Shown: positions 19,681 through 29,292, numbered from the stretch's first letter. The stretch: 64,000 nucleotides of DNA from JBJXHN01 sp046233135 (GCA_046233135.1 JBJXHN010000005.1:558001-622000), one strand, 5' to 3'. The notes: generated from the letters alone by a model not told the origin. Numbers and translations: made by a program.

Positions 19681-20573
19681 TTCGTCTGCGGACCGATTTG
19701 CCGATCCGCAAGGACGCGGCGACCCAGTTCCTGCCGTGGATTGTGGCGGTGATGGTGTTTCTGGCAACTCTTGCCATGGCCGGGGCCTTTGCCGTGCAGA
19801 ACATCATCGACCGCTGGGACCGCGATGTCAGCGGGACTCTGACCGTTCAGATCCTGCCCGCCGCCGGCACACCCGAGGAATCCGCCAGTCAGACCGACTG
19901 GCGGGTGGAAAAGGCGCTGGAGGTGCTGCGCCAGGACCCGGCGGTCGAGGTGGCCGAGGCCATCCCCGTGAAAAAGCTGCGGGCTTTGATGGAACCCTGG
20001 CTGGGGTCGACGGAGTTGGCCGCCGATTTGCCCATGCCGCGTCTGATTGATGTCACCCTGCGCAGCCGCGTGGTTTTCGACCTGGAAGGCCTGTCCGAAC
20101 GCCTGACCGCCGAGGTGCCCGGGGCCAGCCTGGATGACCACCGCCTGTGGCTAAACAAGCTGATCGGTCTGGCCAGCGCTCTGGGGAATCTGGCCTATGC
20201 GGTCCTGGCTCTGGTCGCGGCGGCGGCGGCACTGGCGGTGGTGCAGGCGACAAAATCTGGGCTGGTGCTGCACCGCCCGGCCATCGAGGTGCTGCATCTC
20301 ATCGGTGCTCAGGATGACTATATCGCCCGACAATTTGCCCGGCGGGCCATGGCGCTCGGCTTGAAGGGGGGCGTTCTGGGCTTTATTCTGGCAATGCCTG
20401 CCATCCTGGGTGTTGGTTACCTGGCCAGTGATATCGAAGGGGGATTCGTTCCGGAAGTCACCCTGGGGGTGTTCCACTGGATCTTCCTGGTCTTTCTGCC
20501 CGTGGTGGCCGGACTGCTGGCGATGATAAGCACCCGGCTGACGGTTTTGCGGACCCTGGCCCGAATGCTGTAG
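19677..20573 (+). CDS. ftsX: Cell-division permease FtsX
   Basis: This 298-residue protein starts at a GTG that overlaps the ftsE stop. The topology is typical: an N-terminal membrane segment (about 20-43), a periplasmic domain with LEVLRQDPAVEVAEAIPV, and three C-terminal membrane segments including LGNLAYAVLALVAAAAALAV and WIFLVFLPVVAGLLAMISTR. With FtsE it forms the complex that couples cytokinesis to cell-wall hydrolases. Confidence 0.94.
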   Translation: MIRLRTDLPIRKDAATQFLPWIVAVMVFLATLAMAGAFAVQNIIDRWDRDVSGTLTVQILPAAGTPEESASQTDWRVEKALEVLRQDPAVEVAEAIPVKKLRALMEPWLGSTELAADLPMPRLIDVTLRSRVVFDLEGLSERLTAEVPGASLDDHRLWLNKLIGLASALGNLAYAVLALVAAAAALAVVQATKSGLVLHRPAIEVLHLIGAQDDYIARQFARRAMALGLKGGVLGFILAMPAILGVGYLASDIEGGFVPEVTLGVFHWIFLVFLPVVAGLLAMISTRLTVLRTLARML

Positions 20574-20724
20574 GTCCGCCGGAAAGGTGTCATGCCCTTG
20601 CCGCGATTCGGCAGCAGAAATGCCATATGCAACGGCCATAAAAATAGTCTGGGACCGGCGCGGGGAAAAATGCGACAGTCCCGGCCAACGGAAACGCGGG
20701 AAAGCGCGGCAGAGTCTGTCGGTT

Positions 20725-21405
20725 ATGGGTATCGGGTTCAAACGCTTGCTCACCGGGGTGGGCCTGGGTTTCGGTTTGGTGGCCGGCATCTGGCTGGCCG
20801 GCTTGGCCCTGTTTGCGGCCGACATGCCCCATGACGTGCTGGATACCACCTCGCGCACCGACACCATCGTCGTGCTGACCGGCGGGTCGGAGCGGGTGTC
20901 CGAAGGCTTGGGGCTGCTGGAAGCCGGCCTGGCCGATACGCTGTTTCTGTCCGGTGTCGGCGAGGCGGTCACCCTGGAAGACCTGAACCGGGTGGTTCAG
21001 GCGGTGCCCCCCCATTTGCATGACCGGGTCGTGCTGGGCCATGCGGCGCTGGATACGGCGGGCAATGCCAAGGAAACCGCCCAGTGGATGGCCCGCAATC
21101 ATTACACGTCGCTGCGTCTGGTCACGGCGGCCTACCACATGCCGCGCAGCCTGGCCGAATTCCGCCATGCCCTGCCGGGCATCGCGATCGTGCCCCATCC
21201 GGTGTTTCCGGAAGCGGTGAAACAGGAAGAATGGTGGCTGTGGTGGGGAACGGCTCGTCTGGTTGCCGGCGAATACACGAAATACCTGGCGGTGAAGCTG
21301 CGGCAGGTGCTGGTCCCGGCCCGCAGGGAACGGGATCCGGCCGTGTTGTCCGGCACCACCACCACACCGGCCCGGGCCGGACGACAATCGGAGGAACGGT
21401 CCTGA
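20725..21405 (+). CDS. YdcF/SanA-like DUF218 protein
   Basis: This is a 226-residue protein from the ATG at 20725. An N-terminal membrane anchor is followed by the DUF218 fold: DTIVVLTGGSERVSEGLGLL, LFLSGVGE, GNAKETAQWM, and VTAAYHMPRS with the conserved acidic/aromatic pattern. Members such as ElyC and SanA affect envelope integrity, and the fold is thought to bind a nucleotide or a lipid-linked precursor. The stop overlaps the start of the acyltransferase gene by one base (TGATG), so the two are translationally coupled. Confidence 0.85.
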   Translation: MGIGFKRLLTGVGLGFGLVAGIWLAGLALFAADMPHDVLDTTSRTDTIVVLTGGSERVSEGLGLLEAGLADTLFLSGVGEAVTLEDLNRVVQAVPPHLHDRVVLGHAALDTAGNAKETAQWMARNHYTSLRLVTAAYHMPRSLAEFRHALPGIAIVPHPVFPEAVKQEEWWLWWGTARLVAGEYTKYLAVKLRQVLVPARRERDPAVLSGTTTTPARAGRQSEERS

Positions 21406-22256
21406 TGGCGGTGATCCGCTCCATTCTGTTCAATATCTTTTACGTGGTATGGTCCATCGGGGTCGGCACCTTCTTTCTGCCGGTGATGCTGCTGCCCAGA
21501 GCAGCCACGCAGTTCGGTGTAGCCCGGCTGTGGCTGGGTGGTTTCATTTGGGCCGCCAAGGTGTTTCTGGGGCTGCGTTACGAAGTTCGGGGCCGTGAGA
21601 ACCTGCCCGACGGACCAGTGATCCTGGCAGCCAAGCACCAAAGCGCATTCGATACGTTTCTGTTCCACTTCATCGTGCGGGATCCGATCTTCGTGCTGAA
21701 GAAGGAACTGACCCGCATTCCGCTGGTGGGCTGGTATCTGCTGAAATCCGGCCAGATCGCCGTGGATCGCAAGGCCGGCGCCTCGGCCCTGAAATTGATG
21801 GTCAAGGCGGCGCGTGCAGCCTCGGCGGCGGGTGGGCAGATCATCATCTATCCCGAAGGAACCCGGACCGCGCCGGGGACCGATGCGCCCTATCATTCCG
21901 GCGTGGCGGCGCTGTACACCCAGCTCGGCATCCCGGTGGTGCCCGTCGCGTTGAACTCCGGCTGCTTCTGGCCGCGCAACAGTTTCGTCAAGACGCCGGG
22001 GACGATGGTGGTGCAGATCCTGCCGCCCCTGCCGCCGGGCATGCCGCGCAAGGAATTCCTTGCCACCCTGCGCAGCCAGATCGAAATGTCCAGCTGCACC
22101 CTGGCCGGCCTGCCGCCGCCCGCCGCTCCCAGTCTCCCTTCCGGTCCCTCTTCTGGCCCCTCTTCGGGCACGTCCAAGGCGTTGGCGGAGGTCGGGCAAA
22201 CCGGGGAGAGTACGGACGAGGCCGCCGGCGAGAACAAAGCGCATACGGGGTCTTGA
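21405..22256 (+). CDS. plsC: 1-acyl-sn-glycerol-3-phosphate acyltransferase
   Basis: This 283-residue membrane enzyme makes phosphatidic acid from lysophosphatidic acid. It has an N-terminal hydrophobic anchor, the catalytic HX4D motif HQSAFD, the glycerol-phosphate site IIYPEGTR, and VVPVALNSGCFWPR. The last 55 residues are a Pro/Ser/Gly-rich tail longer than usual. It is the last of a coupled series with ftsE, ftsX and the DUF218 gene, which suggests an envelope operon. Confidence 0.93.
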   Translation: MAVIRSILFNIFYVVWSIGVGTFFLPVMLLPRAATQFGVARLWLGGFIWAAKVFLGLRYEVRGRENLPDGPVILAAKHQSAFDTFLFHFIVRDPIFVLKKELTRIPLVGWYLLKSGQIAVDRKAGASALKLMVKAARAASAAGGQIIIYPEGTRTAPGTDAPYHSGVAALYTQLGIPVVPVALNSGCFWPRNSFVKTPGTMVVQILPPLPPGMPRKEFLATLRSQIEMSSCTLAGLPPPAAPSLPSGPSSGPSSGTSKALAEVGQTGESTDEAAGENKAHTGS

Positions 22257-22379
22257 CCGGGGCGGCCCGGGCACCCAGAGTCCCGGTCCCATGAACCGTA
22301 GACGGTCGGACAGCCTTCCCCGGGCGCGAAAGCGCGCGGAGCGGTGCCGACCGTGCAGTCGCAGGAAAGCCGCGCCCCC

Positions 22380-24806
22380 ATGACCGCCGACACTCTTCCC
22401 AGCCCCCAGCGCCAGCCCATCGTCGAAACGGTCTGGCGGGAGAAATACCGCTGGGTGGGCGGTGACGGGCGGTCTCCGGAACAGTCGCCGGACGATACAC
22501 ACGCCCGCGTCTGCGCCGGCGTCTATGCCCGGGACCCGGGCCGGGCGGAGCACGAACGGCTGGCCCACCAGGCCATGAGTCGCATGGAATGGTGCCCGGG
22601 TGGGCGAATCCATGCCGGTGCAGGCACGAACAAGCGGGTGACCCTGATCAACTGCTTCGTCAACATGACCATCCAGGATTCCATGGACGGCATCATGGAA
22701 GCCCTGACCCGGGCGGCGGTGACCATGCAGCAGGGGGGCGGTATCGGCACCGACTTCTCAAGCCTGCGGCCGCGCGGGGCGGTGGTTCAGCGGACGGCGT
22801 CGATCTCAACCGGGCCGCTGTCCTTCATGGAAATCTGGCAGGCGATGTGCGGCACCATCATGAGCGGCGGCGCCCGGCGCGGCGCCATGATGGGGACATT
22901 GCGCTGCGATCACCCCGACCTGCCGGCCTTTATCGACGCCAAGACCCAAGCCGGGCGCCTGACCAATTTCAATGTCAGCGTCCTGGTCACCGACGCCTTC
23001 CTAAAGGCGGTGGACGAGGATGCCCCGTGGGACCTGGGCTTTTCCGTTCCGCCGGCCGACCGGGAACGGCTGGTGGAGGTATCGGAGCGGGACGGCAAGC
23101 CCTGGTACGTCTATGACCGTCAGCCGGCGCGCCAGCTGTGGGAAAAGATAACCCGCACCACCTATGACTTCGCCGAACCGGGCGTGATCTTCATCGACCG
23201 TGTCAACGCGCTGAACAACCTGAACTATGCCGAAACCATCAGTTCCACCAACCCCTGCGGCGAACAGCCGCTGCCGCCCAACGGCGCCTGCAACCTGGGC
23301 TGCGTGAACCTGGCGGTGCTGGTGCGCGATCCCTTCGGCTCCGATGCCCGCATCGACGATGCGCGGCTGGCCGAGGTCACGGCCATCGGCGTGCGCTTCC
23401 TGGACAATGTGCTGGACGTGTCGCTGTTCCCCGTGCCCGAACAGGCGGCGGAAGCGGCGGCCAAGCGGCGCCTGGGCCTGGGGATCATGGGGCTGGGCAA
23501 TGCCTTACAGATGCTTGGCTTGCGCTATGGCTCCGACGACGCGGTGGCGGAAACCAAGCGGATCATGGCGGTCATCCGCGACGCGGCCTATCGTGCCTCG
23601 GTCGATCTGGCCCGGGAACGCGGCGCCTTCCCCCTGTGTGATCGCGACGCCCTGCTGGAACGGCCGTTCATCAAGGACCTGCCCGAAGACATCCGCGCCG
23701 GTATCGCCGAACACGGGCTGCGCAACGGGGTGTTGCTGACGGTGGCTCCAACGGGCACCACGGCGATCTATTACAACAATGTCTCCAGCGGTCTGGAGCC
23801 CACCTTCGGCTGGCGCTATTTCCGCAAGGTGCTGCGCACCGACGGCGGCCACGACGAATTCGCGGTTATTGACGCCGGCTTCGAAGCCTGGTGCCGGCAC
23901 GAAGGCCTGGACCCGGCCAGAGCGCCGCTGACCGGCCTGCCGCCGGCCATGGTCACCGCCCTGGAGCTGTCGGTGGAAGATCACTTGCGCATGCAGGCCG
24001 CCTGTCAGGCCTATGTGGATGCGTCGATCAGCAAGACCATCAACTGCCCGCCGGACCTGTCCTACGAGGATTTCGAACGGGTCTACCGCCTGGCCTGGGA
24101 CTGGGGCTGCAAGGGCTGCACCACCTACCGCCCCTCGGACGTGCGCGGCAGCGTGCTGTCGCTGGATGCCACCGTTCCGGCCGGGACCGGGGCAGGGAGC
24201 AGTGCGGGTGCGGCGCCCGTACCTGCGTCTGTGCCGGCTGCCGGACCGGTGCATCACCCCGCGTCGCCCCCGCCGCCGCCGCGGCCGGAGTGCCTGGAAG
24301 GGCGGACCTACAAGATGCGCTGGCCGCTATCCGACGAGAACTTCTATGTGACCATCAACGACGTGGTCATGCCCGACGGCCACCGCCGGCCCTTCGAGAT
24401 CTTCATCGCCTCCAAGTCCGCCGAACATGCCGAACTGCTGTCGGCCCTGACCATGACCCTGTCGGCGGTGATGCGGCGGGCGGAAAACCCGGCCTTCCTG
24501 GTGGAGGACCTGGAGCAGGTGCGCGGTGCCCAGGGGGTATGGATCAAGGGGCGCTTCGTCAATGGGGTGGTGGCTCTGATCGCCTCGGTCATGCGGCGGC
24601 ATCTGGCGGATCTGGGGCTGATGGATGCGCTGAAGGAACGGGGCCTGGTGGACCCGGACGGTCCGGATGTGGCGGCGGAGCCGGAGAGCGCCGGCAGCGG
24701 CGGCTTGCCCAAGGGGGCGCTTTGCCCGAAATGCAGCCAGTACACCCTGTTCCGGCAGGAAGGCTGCGCCAAATGCGTCAGCTGCGGTCACAGCACCTGT
24801 TCCTGA
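22380..24806 (+). CDS. nrdJ: Adenosylcobalamin-dependent (class II) ribonucleotide reductase
   Basis: This 808-residue enzyme reduces ribonucleotides using adenosylcobalamin and so does not depend on oxygen. Visible motifs are CFVNMTIQDSMDGIMEAL, QGGGIGTDFSSLRPRG, the NPCGEQPLPPNGACNLG active-site segment and VAPTGTTAIYYNNVSSG. A Pro/Ala-rich linker (about 600-635) leads to a TSCPD domain (RPFEIFIASKSAEHAELLSA) and a C-terminal Cys cluster, CPKCSQYTLFRQEGC then CVSCGH. I saw no cobalamin riboswitch in the 120 bases upstream. Confidence 0.94.
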   Translation: MTADTLPSPQRQPIVETVWREKYRWVGGDGRSPEQSPDDTHARVCAGVYARDPGRAEHERLAHQAMSRMEWCPGGRIHAGAGTNKRVTLINCFVNMTIQDSMDGIMEALTRAAVTMQQGGGIGTDFSSLRPRGAVVQRTASISTGPLSFMEIWQAMCGTIMSGGARRGAMMGTLRCDHPDLPAFIDAKTQAGRLTNFNVSVLVTDAFLKAVDEDAPWDLGFSVPPADRERLVEVSERDGKPWYVYDRQPARQLWEKITRTTYDFAEPGVIFIDRVNALNNLNYAETISSTNPCGEQPLPPNGACNLGCVNLAVLVRDPFGSDARIDDARLAEVTAIGVRFLDNVLDVSLFPVPEQAAEAAAKRRLGLGIMGLGNALQMLGLRYGSDDAVAETKRIMAVIRDAAYRASVDLARERGAFPLCDRDALLERPFIKDLPEDIRAGIAEHGLRNGVLLTVAPTGTTAIYYNNVSSGLEPTFGWRYFRKVLRTDGGHDEFAVIDAGFEAWCRHEGLDPARAPLTGLPPAMVTALELSVEDHLRMQAACQAYVDASISKTINCPPDLSYEDFERVYRLAWDWGCKGCTTYRPSDVRGSVLSLDATVPAGTGAGSSAGAAPVPASVPAAGPVHHPASPPPPPRPECLEGRTYKMRWPLSDENFYVTINDVVMPDGHRRPFEIFIASKSAEHAELLSALTMTLSAVMRRAENPAFLVEDLEQVRGAQGVWIKGRFVNGVVALIASVMRRHLADLGLMDALKERGLVDPDGPDVAAEPESAGSGGLPKGALCPKCSQYTLFRQEGCAKCVSCGHSTCS

Positions 24807-24953
24807 TCGGCGGCCATCAGAACCGAAAACCCGGTAAAATGGATAGGTGCCTCCATTCCGTCATGGGCCGGAGGGCAGCCGTTGTGGTAGGTTGATGCGA
24901 TTGTTTCAGGGGGCGGGGATGGTCTCGCCCCCGTACGAAAGCCCCGGGGGACC

Positions 24954-25304
24954 ATGACAAAGTCCGCGATCGTTCATTTGCTGCTCGATCCGAAGCTGGT
25001 TCAGCGCCTGGATGCGATGGCTCTCGATCACCGGAAATCCCGGGATGCACTGGCTGATCTGGCCATCCGCAACCTGCTGGCCCTGCATGACTGGCAGAAG
25101 GAACGGGAACCGGGGGAGCGCCGTCCCATGGACCATCGCGCCGGCCTGCCCGTGCCGCCCCTGGTTATTGATGACGACGATGCGGATGAAGACGCCGAAG
25201 AGGATTCAGCCCTCGACACCGGCCTTGACGAGAAGGGCGCCGAAGCCGACGCGTCCGCCGAGGCGACGCTCCTTCCCGCCGCCGGAGGTGGCTCCAAGCC
25301 GTAG
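24954..25304 (+). CDS. Ribbon-helix-helix-like small protein with acidic tail
   Basis: This is a 116-residue protein. The first 45 residues (AIVHLLLDPKLVQRLDAMAL and RDALADLAIRNLLAL) have the beta-helix-helix pattern of CopG/Arc-type DNA-binding domains. The rest is disordered and highly acidic (DDDDADEDAEED). No toxin gene is adjacent, so this is not evidently an antitoxin. The family match is by pattern only. Confidence 0.55.
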   Translation: MTKSAIVHLLLDPKLVQRLDAMALDHRKSRDALADLAIRNLLALHDWQKEREPGERRPMDHRAGLPVPPLVIDDDDADEDAEEDSALDTGLDEKGAEADASAEATLLPAAGGGSKP

Positions 25305-25315
25305 GGTTTGAATCG

Positions 25316-25867
25316 TTACGGTGCGGGTGCTGCTGGTGCCAGTCGGTCGCAGGCGGCGCGCAGCCGGTTCAGGGCGCTGTCGCGGATACCCATTTCCTCC
25401 AGGTGCACGATCGAGTTCACCAGATAATCCCGGGCTGGTCCCTCCAGGCCGTGGCCCTGCAGGATGATCGACGCCGCTTCTTCGTCGCTCAGGCCGCCCC
25501 GGTATTGCCCGTGGGTGGTATCGGCGACGAAGCCGTAGGCCCGTACCCGGGTGCCGTTTTCCAGGGTTACCGCGAGCATGCGCTCCTTGTAGACGCCGGT
25601 GACCAGTTCCCGTTCGCGCAGGTAGGTCTTGGTCGCTTCGATATGCTCCGGCGCGACGCGATAGGCGCGTCCCTGGCATGACCCACCCCGGTTGAGGCCG
25701 AGCACCAAGCCCGGCACCTCCGGCGTGCCACGATAGCGGATGGACAGGATGCACATGTCACGGTGATAGCCGTGCAGCATCGCCTGCTGACATTCTTCAA
25801 AGGTGAATCCGGGGCGCCACATCAGCGACCCATAGCCGAACACCCAAAAATCCTGGTTTTTTGTCAT
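25316..25867 (-). CDS. chaC: Glutathione-specific gamma-glutamylcyclotransferase (ChaC-like)
   Basis: This 183-residue enzyme cleaves glutathione to 5-oxoproline and Cys-Gly. The start FWVFGYGSLMWRPGF holds the YGSL substrate-binding loop, followed by RYRGTPEVPGLVLGL and YLRERELVTGVYKER with the conserved ERE stretch that carries the catalytic Glu. It is divergent from the DUF2125 gene, and its stop converges closely on the small gene upstream. Confidence 0.92.
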   Translation of the reverse strand: MTKNQDFWVFGYGSLMWRPGFTFEECQQAMLHGYHRDMCILSIRYRGTPEVPGLVLGLNRGGSCQGRAYRVAPEHIEATKTYLRERELVTGVYKERMLAVTLENGTRVRAYGFVADTTHGQYRGGLSDEEAASIILQGHGLEGPARDYLVNSIVHLEEMGIRDSALNRLRAACDRLAPAAPAP

Positions 25868-26055
25868 TTTCCTTGCATGATGGTTGCCGAATCATCCTAC
25901 AGCATGTTGTCGGCACACTGAACGGCAAACCGGCCCGTAGGCCCATTCGTCCATGGGAATCGTTGCGGACGCGGGGGACGGATCCCTTCCCGGGGGAAGG
26001 GGTCTCGGGGCTGCCAGAAGGGAGCCTGCCGCGAGTTAAGGAAGGAGGCCAGGCT

Positions 26056-27441
26056 GTGGCCGTGCAAGGCAGGCAGATGTCCGGCAAACCCGCCGCCCGT
26101 CAGAAGGGGGGAGGCGGGGGAGCCGATGAGACCGATGGTCCCGGCGCACCGAAGCCGCCGGGCGGAAAGCCGGCCGGGCGGAACCGGGGGCCGGGCAATG
26201 CCTATGCCAAGCACGAACGGCCCACGTCCGGGCGGGATCCCCGTTTCCATTCTCCCAACCAGGACGATGATGAAAAGCCCCGTAAACGGCGGAAAAAGAA
26301 GAAAAAGACGCTGATGGGGCCGGCGGTGCTGATTCCCGCCGGCCTTGTGATCATCTGTCTGGCCTACGCCGGCTTCTGGCTTTATGCCGCCAAGGTGGCC
26401 TCGCAAGGGGTCAGCCAGTGGATCCAGGACCGGCGGGCCGAAGGCTACGCCGTGTCCCACCGGGGGCTGTCCGTGGGGGGCTTCCCGCTGAATGTGGCCC
26501 TGGATATCAAGGAACCGTCCATCGAGGCGCCGGAAAGCCTGAACAGCTGGTCCTGGTCTGCCCCATTGGTGCAGGCGCGGGTCAACCCCTTCAGTCCCAG
26601 CACTTTTACCCTGCGCACGACGGGCGCGCATTCTTTGGCCATTCCGCTGGGGCAGGGACAGCGGCCGACGCCGCTGCAAGTGACCTTCGGCCAGATGAGC
26701 GGCCTGTTCGAGGTGGGGCCGACCGGCCGGTTCGAGGAGATTGACGCCAAATTCCGCGATACCCGGATCGAAGGCCTGCCGATCGGGCCGGTAACCGTGG
26801 GCGGTCTGGCCGTCCATACCCTGACCCGCGCCCTTTATGGCGAAGATCCGGAAGGGCAGGTGACATGGAGCATCCAGGCCGACCTGCGCAAGGTCGATTT
26901 GCCGCCGAAAGCCCGTCTGGGGCTTGGCAAGACCTTGAACCAGGCGACCCTGGATGCGCGGCTGTTCGGGTTCATCCCGCCCGGTCCGATTTACGACGGG
27001 CTGAAGGAATGGCGGGACGAGGCCGGGGCGTTGCGGGTGGATGCCCTGACCATCGACTGGGCGCCTCTGAACCTCAACGCCAGCGGATCCCTGGGGCTGG
27101 ACGACGACTTGCAGCCCAACGGCGGCCTGACCGCGCAGGTGGCGGGGCTGTTTACCCTGATCGAAGGGATGGGGAAGCAGGGCCTGTCCAGCACCGCCGA
27201 TGCCAGCATGGCGGCAATGATGCTGTCGGGCGTGGTGAAGGAACGCTCCGCCGGTGGAAATACCCAGATCAGCGTGCCGCTGACCATTAATCGCCGCAGT
27301 CTGTTCGCCGGTCCGGCAGAGTTGATCGCCCTGCCCACCATCAACTGGGGCGGAAAGGGACCGCGCAGTCAGGAGCGCATTCGGCCCGGGTTCGAAATCG
27401 ACCGGGACGGGTCTGTTGTCAGGGATGGGGATCGCGAGTAG
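26056..27441 (+). CDS. DUF2125 domain protein, membrane-anchored
   Basis: This is a 461-residue protein. The GTG at 26056 is chosen because AAGGAGG lies eight bases upstream; an ATG seven codons later is the alternative. A basic disordered N-terminus (PRKRRKKKKK) precedes one membrane segment (about 90-115) and a large periplasmic beta-rich domain. The domain begins KVASQGVSQWIQDRRAEGYA and includes HRGLSVGGFPLNV, as in DUF2125. The positive-inside rule places the C-terminal domain in the periplasm. The function is unknown. Confidence 0.85.
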   Translation: MAVQGRQMSGKPAARQKGGGGGADETDGPGAPKPPGGKPAGRNRGPGNAYAKHERPTSGRDPRFHSPNQDDDEKPRKRRKKKKKTLMGPAVLIPAGLVIICLAYAGFWLYAAKVASQGVSQWIQDRRAEGYAVSHRGLSVGGFPLNVALDIKEPSIEAPESLNSWSWSAPLVQARVNPFSPSTFTLRTTGAHSLAIPLGQGQRPTPLQVTFGQMSGLFEVGPTGRFEEIDAKFRDTRIEGLPIGPVTVGGLAVHTLTRALYGEDPEGQVTWSIQADLRKVDLPPKARLGLGKTLNQATLDARLFGFIPPGPIYDGLKEWRDEAGALRVDALTIDWAPLNLNASGSLGLDDDLQPNGGLTAQVAGLFTLIEGMGKQGLSSTADASMAAMMLSGVVKERSAGGNTQISVPLTINRRSLFAGPAELIALPTINWGGKGPRSQERIRPGFEIDRDGSVVRDGDRE

Positions 27442-27594
27442 AGAGCACCTATCGATTAGGAGGTAACGGGCTGATCTGACACGAATTTTTCACGAAACCG
27501 CGCTATACGGCGGAGGGCGTGGCGGTCATCCTCCGCCCGCCTTTCCCGGGGTGGTCCGGGATGGGCCGGTATAGCGTGGAGAGGTCCCCCCGAC

Positions 27595-27789
27595 ATGGTC
27601 GGCTCGAAGGATGAGCCCTTGGTCCAGCTTGTGGCCAGCTTGCGGTCCGTGGACTGCGACAATCCGGATCTGACGATCCGGATGCATGAACTTGCCCGGT
27701 CGCTGGAAGACCACATGCGGGGTGGGATCCAGGTTCGCCCCCGTCGTCCGGCCAGTGTGGCCCCGCGCTTTTTTCTGCCGTTGGATTGA
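27595..27789 (+). CDS. Small hypothetical protein
   Basis: This 64-residue frame has a purine-rich site (GGAGAGG) upstream of its ATG. It encodes a helical N-terminus (EPLVQLVASLRSVDCDNPDL, then HELARSLEDHMRGG) and a basic, aromatic C-terminus. Base composition at third positions is consistent with coding. I do not recognise it. It converges on the dehydrogenase gene. Confidence 0.45.
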   Translation: MVGSKDEPLVQLVASLRSVDCDNPDLTIRMHELARSLEDHMRGGIQVRPRRPASVAPRFFLPLD

Positions 27790-27802
27790 AGGGGGGGACT
27801 CT

Positions 27803-28648
27803 CTATCGGGTTTCCGGGGTCAGGCTGCGCAGCCCTTCCAGCACCGCACGTTCGAAGGTCGAGGGGGCGTCCCGCGCCTCGGCGGCCAGCGCGGTGGACA
27901 GATAGGCCTTCACATCCTTTTCGATGATGGCGATGGTGTTGTCCGGGGCGTAGCCTTGGCGCGCCCAGTCGATGCTGTCGAAGTTGCTGCCGTACCAGGT
28001 GGCGCCGGAGCTGCGCGACATCAGCTGCTGCAAGGTCCGCCAGTCCAGACCGCAGGCGTCGGCGGCGGCGAAGGCTTGGCGCACGGCAAGCACGGTGGAC
28101 GCACCGACGAAGTTGTTGATGACTTTCGCCGTCATTCCCGATCCCAGCGGCCCCAGTTTGTACAGCGCGCCGGTCACCGGGGAGAGCACGCCGGCGGCGG
28201 ATTCCATGGCCTCGTCCGATCCGCCCATCATCACCGTCAGGGTTCCCTGTTCGGCGGCCACCGGCGCGCCGGAGACCGCTGCGTCCACCACCGCGACCCC
28301 GTCCGGAACCCGGGCGGCAAGGGTGCGCAGGTCATCCGGGGCGAGGGTGGAGGCGATGATCAGCAGGGCCGGATAGGGCGCCCGGGTGAACAGGCCGTCT
28401 GGGCCGAAACAGACCGCTTCGGTTTGCGCGCGGTCGCGCACCAGCGAGACCACGACCGGGCAGTCTGTGGCAAGTCTGCGGGGATCGGCGGTGATCACCG
28501 GGGCGAGGGCGCCGAAGGCTTCGGGCGGGCGTACGTCCAGCCCCAGAACGGTGCGGCCTGCGGCCTTCAGACGGGCCAGCATGGGCAGCCCCATCGCGCC
28601 ACATCCGGCGAAACCGACGGCTACGGTCCGAGGGTCAAAGGATAGCAT
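27803..28648 (-). CDS. NAD(P)-binding beta-hydroxyacid dehydrogenase family protein
   Basis: This 281-residue protein belongs to the 3-hydroxyisobutyrate dehydrogenase/tartronate semialdehyde reductase family. It has the dinucleotide fold VGFAGCGAMGLPMLARLKAA, VVDAAVSGAPVAAEQGTL in place of the usual substrate loop, and GSGMTAKVINNFVGA with the catalytic Lys. The C-terminal domain contains IEKDVKAYL, which matches the family KD-x2-x motif. The substrate cannot be told. The gene stands alone. Confidence 0.88.
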   Translation of the reverse strand: MLSFDPRTVAVGFAGCGAMGLPMLARLKAAGRTVLGLDVRPPEAFGALAPVITADPRRLATDCPVVVSLVRDRAQTEAVCFGPDGLFTRAPYPALLIIASTLAPDDLRTLAARVPDGVAVVDAAVSGAPVAAEQGTLTVMMGGSDEAMESAAGVLSPVTGALYKLGPLGSGMTAKVINNFVGASTVLAVRQAFAAADACGLDWRTLQQLMSRSSGATWYGSNFDSIDWARQGYAPDNTIAIIEKDVKAYLSTALAAEARDAPSTFERAVLEGLRSLTPETR

Positions 28649-28815
28649 TCCGTTAAACCTTTACAGCTACAGTCATCCGGACAGTCGCGGTGCCGACCGC
28701 TTTACATATCGTTTCATGAAAGGCAAGACAGAGGTTCGGCCCTTGGCTACCATACAGAACTGGCAAGCGGCCTTCCACCAGGCCGCGAAAACCATGACGG
28801 GGCGATATTCAGCGT

Positions 28816-29292
28816 ATGACCTCCTATGAAAGCATGCAGGAGAAGGTCGAGGGGCGGAACATCAATCCGGAAACCCTGCTGGCCACGGATTACCTCAATC
28901 ACTTCAACGAAGTGATCATGCTTCTGGAAATGGTTCCGGATATGCCGGACATTCTGGAGGATTGCAAGGAATGGCAGCCGAAGACTTACTCGGACCATTT
29001 CCGTGACAGCAGCATCGCTGACAAGGATCTGGCGGTCGAGGCTTATGAATTCGCTCCGCCGCGCTACAAGGTGCCGTTCGAGGAAACCATCGATCAGATG
29101 AATTTCATCGCGGTGCAATCCATTGAACGCATTGATGCAGCCCTGGCGGACGGCAGTGAGGAGACGGCGGCGGAACGCGCCCGGGCGGCCAGCCGCAATC
29201 TTCAGAAACTGGCCGACGTGGCCAGCGCCATCATCCATGGCCACGAACGCGCCCTGGGGCAGAGTGAAATCGATGCCATGTTGAGCTTCTGA
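28816..29292 (+). CDS. Conserved hypothetical protein (Rhodospirillales type)
   Basis: This is an acidic, helical 158-residue protein with no signal peptide or membrane segment. Conserved-looking segments are DYLNHFNEVIMLLEMVPDMP, KTYSDHFRDSSIADKDLAVE and HERALGQSEIDAMLSF. The C-terminal SQSEIDAML-like ending recalls small chemotaxis-associated or flagellar-switch N-termini (SQxEIDALL), but the rest does not match those, so no function is proposed. It converges on ychF. Confidence 0.65.
   Translation: MTSYESMQEKVEGRNINPETLLATDYLNHFNEVIMLLEMVPDMPDILEDCKEWQPKTYSDHFRDSSIADKDLAVEAYEFAPPRYKVPFEETIDQMNFIAVQSIERIDAALADGSEETAAERARAASRNLQKLADVASAIIHGHERALGQSEIDAMLSF

Noticed and set aside
22257..22379. 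Possible cobalamin riboswitch before nrdJ
   Set aside because: I could not find the conserved B12-box or the expected helical arrangement in the 120 bases; only short unrelated hairpins are visible.
24954..25304. Antitoxin of a toxin-antitoxin pair
   Set aside because: The N-terminus looks like ribbon-helix-helix, but neither neighbour is a toxin and the acidic tail is unusual for antitoxins.
28816..29292. Reading the protein as a flagellar or chemotaxis protein because it ends SEIDAMLSF
   Set aside because: Only the last few residues resemble those N-terminal motifs; the rest of the 158 residues does not match.
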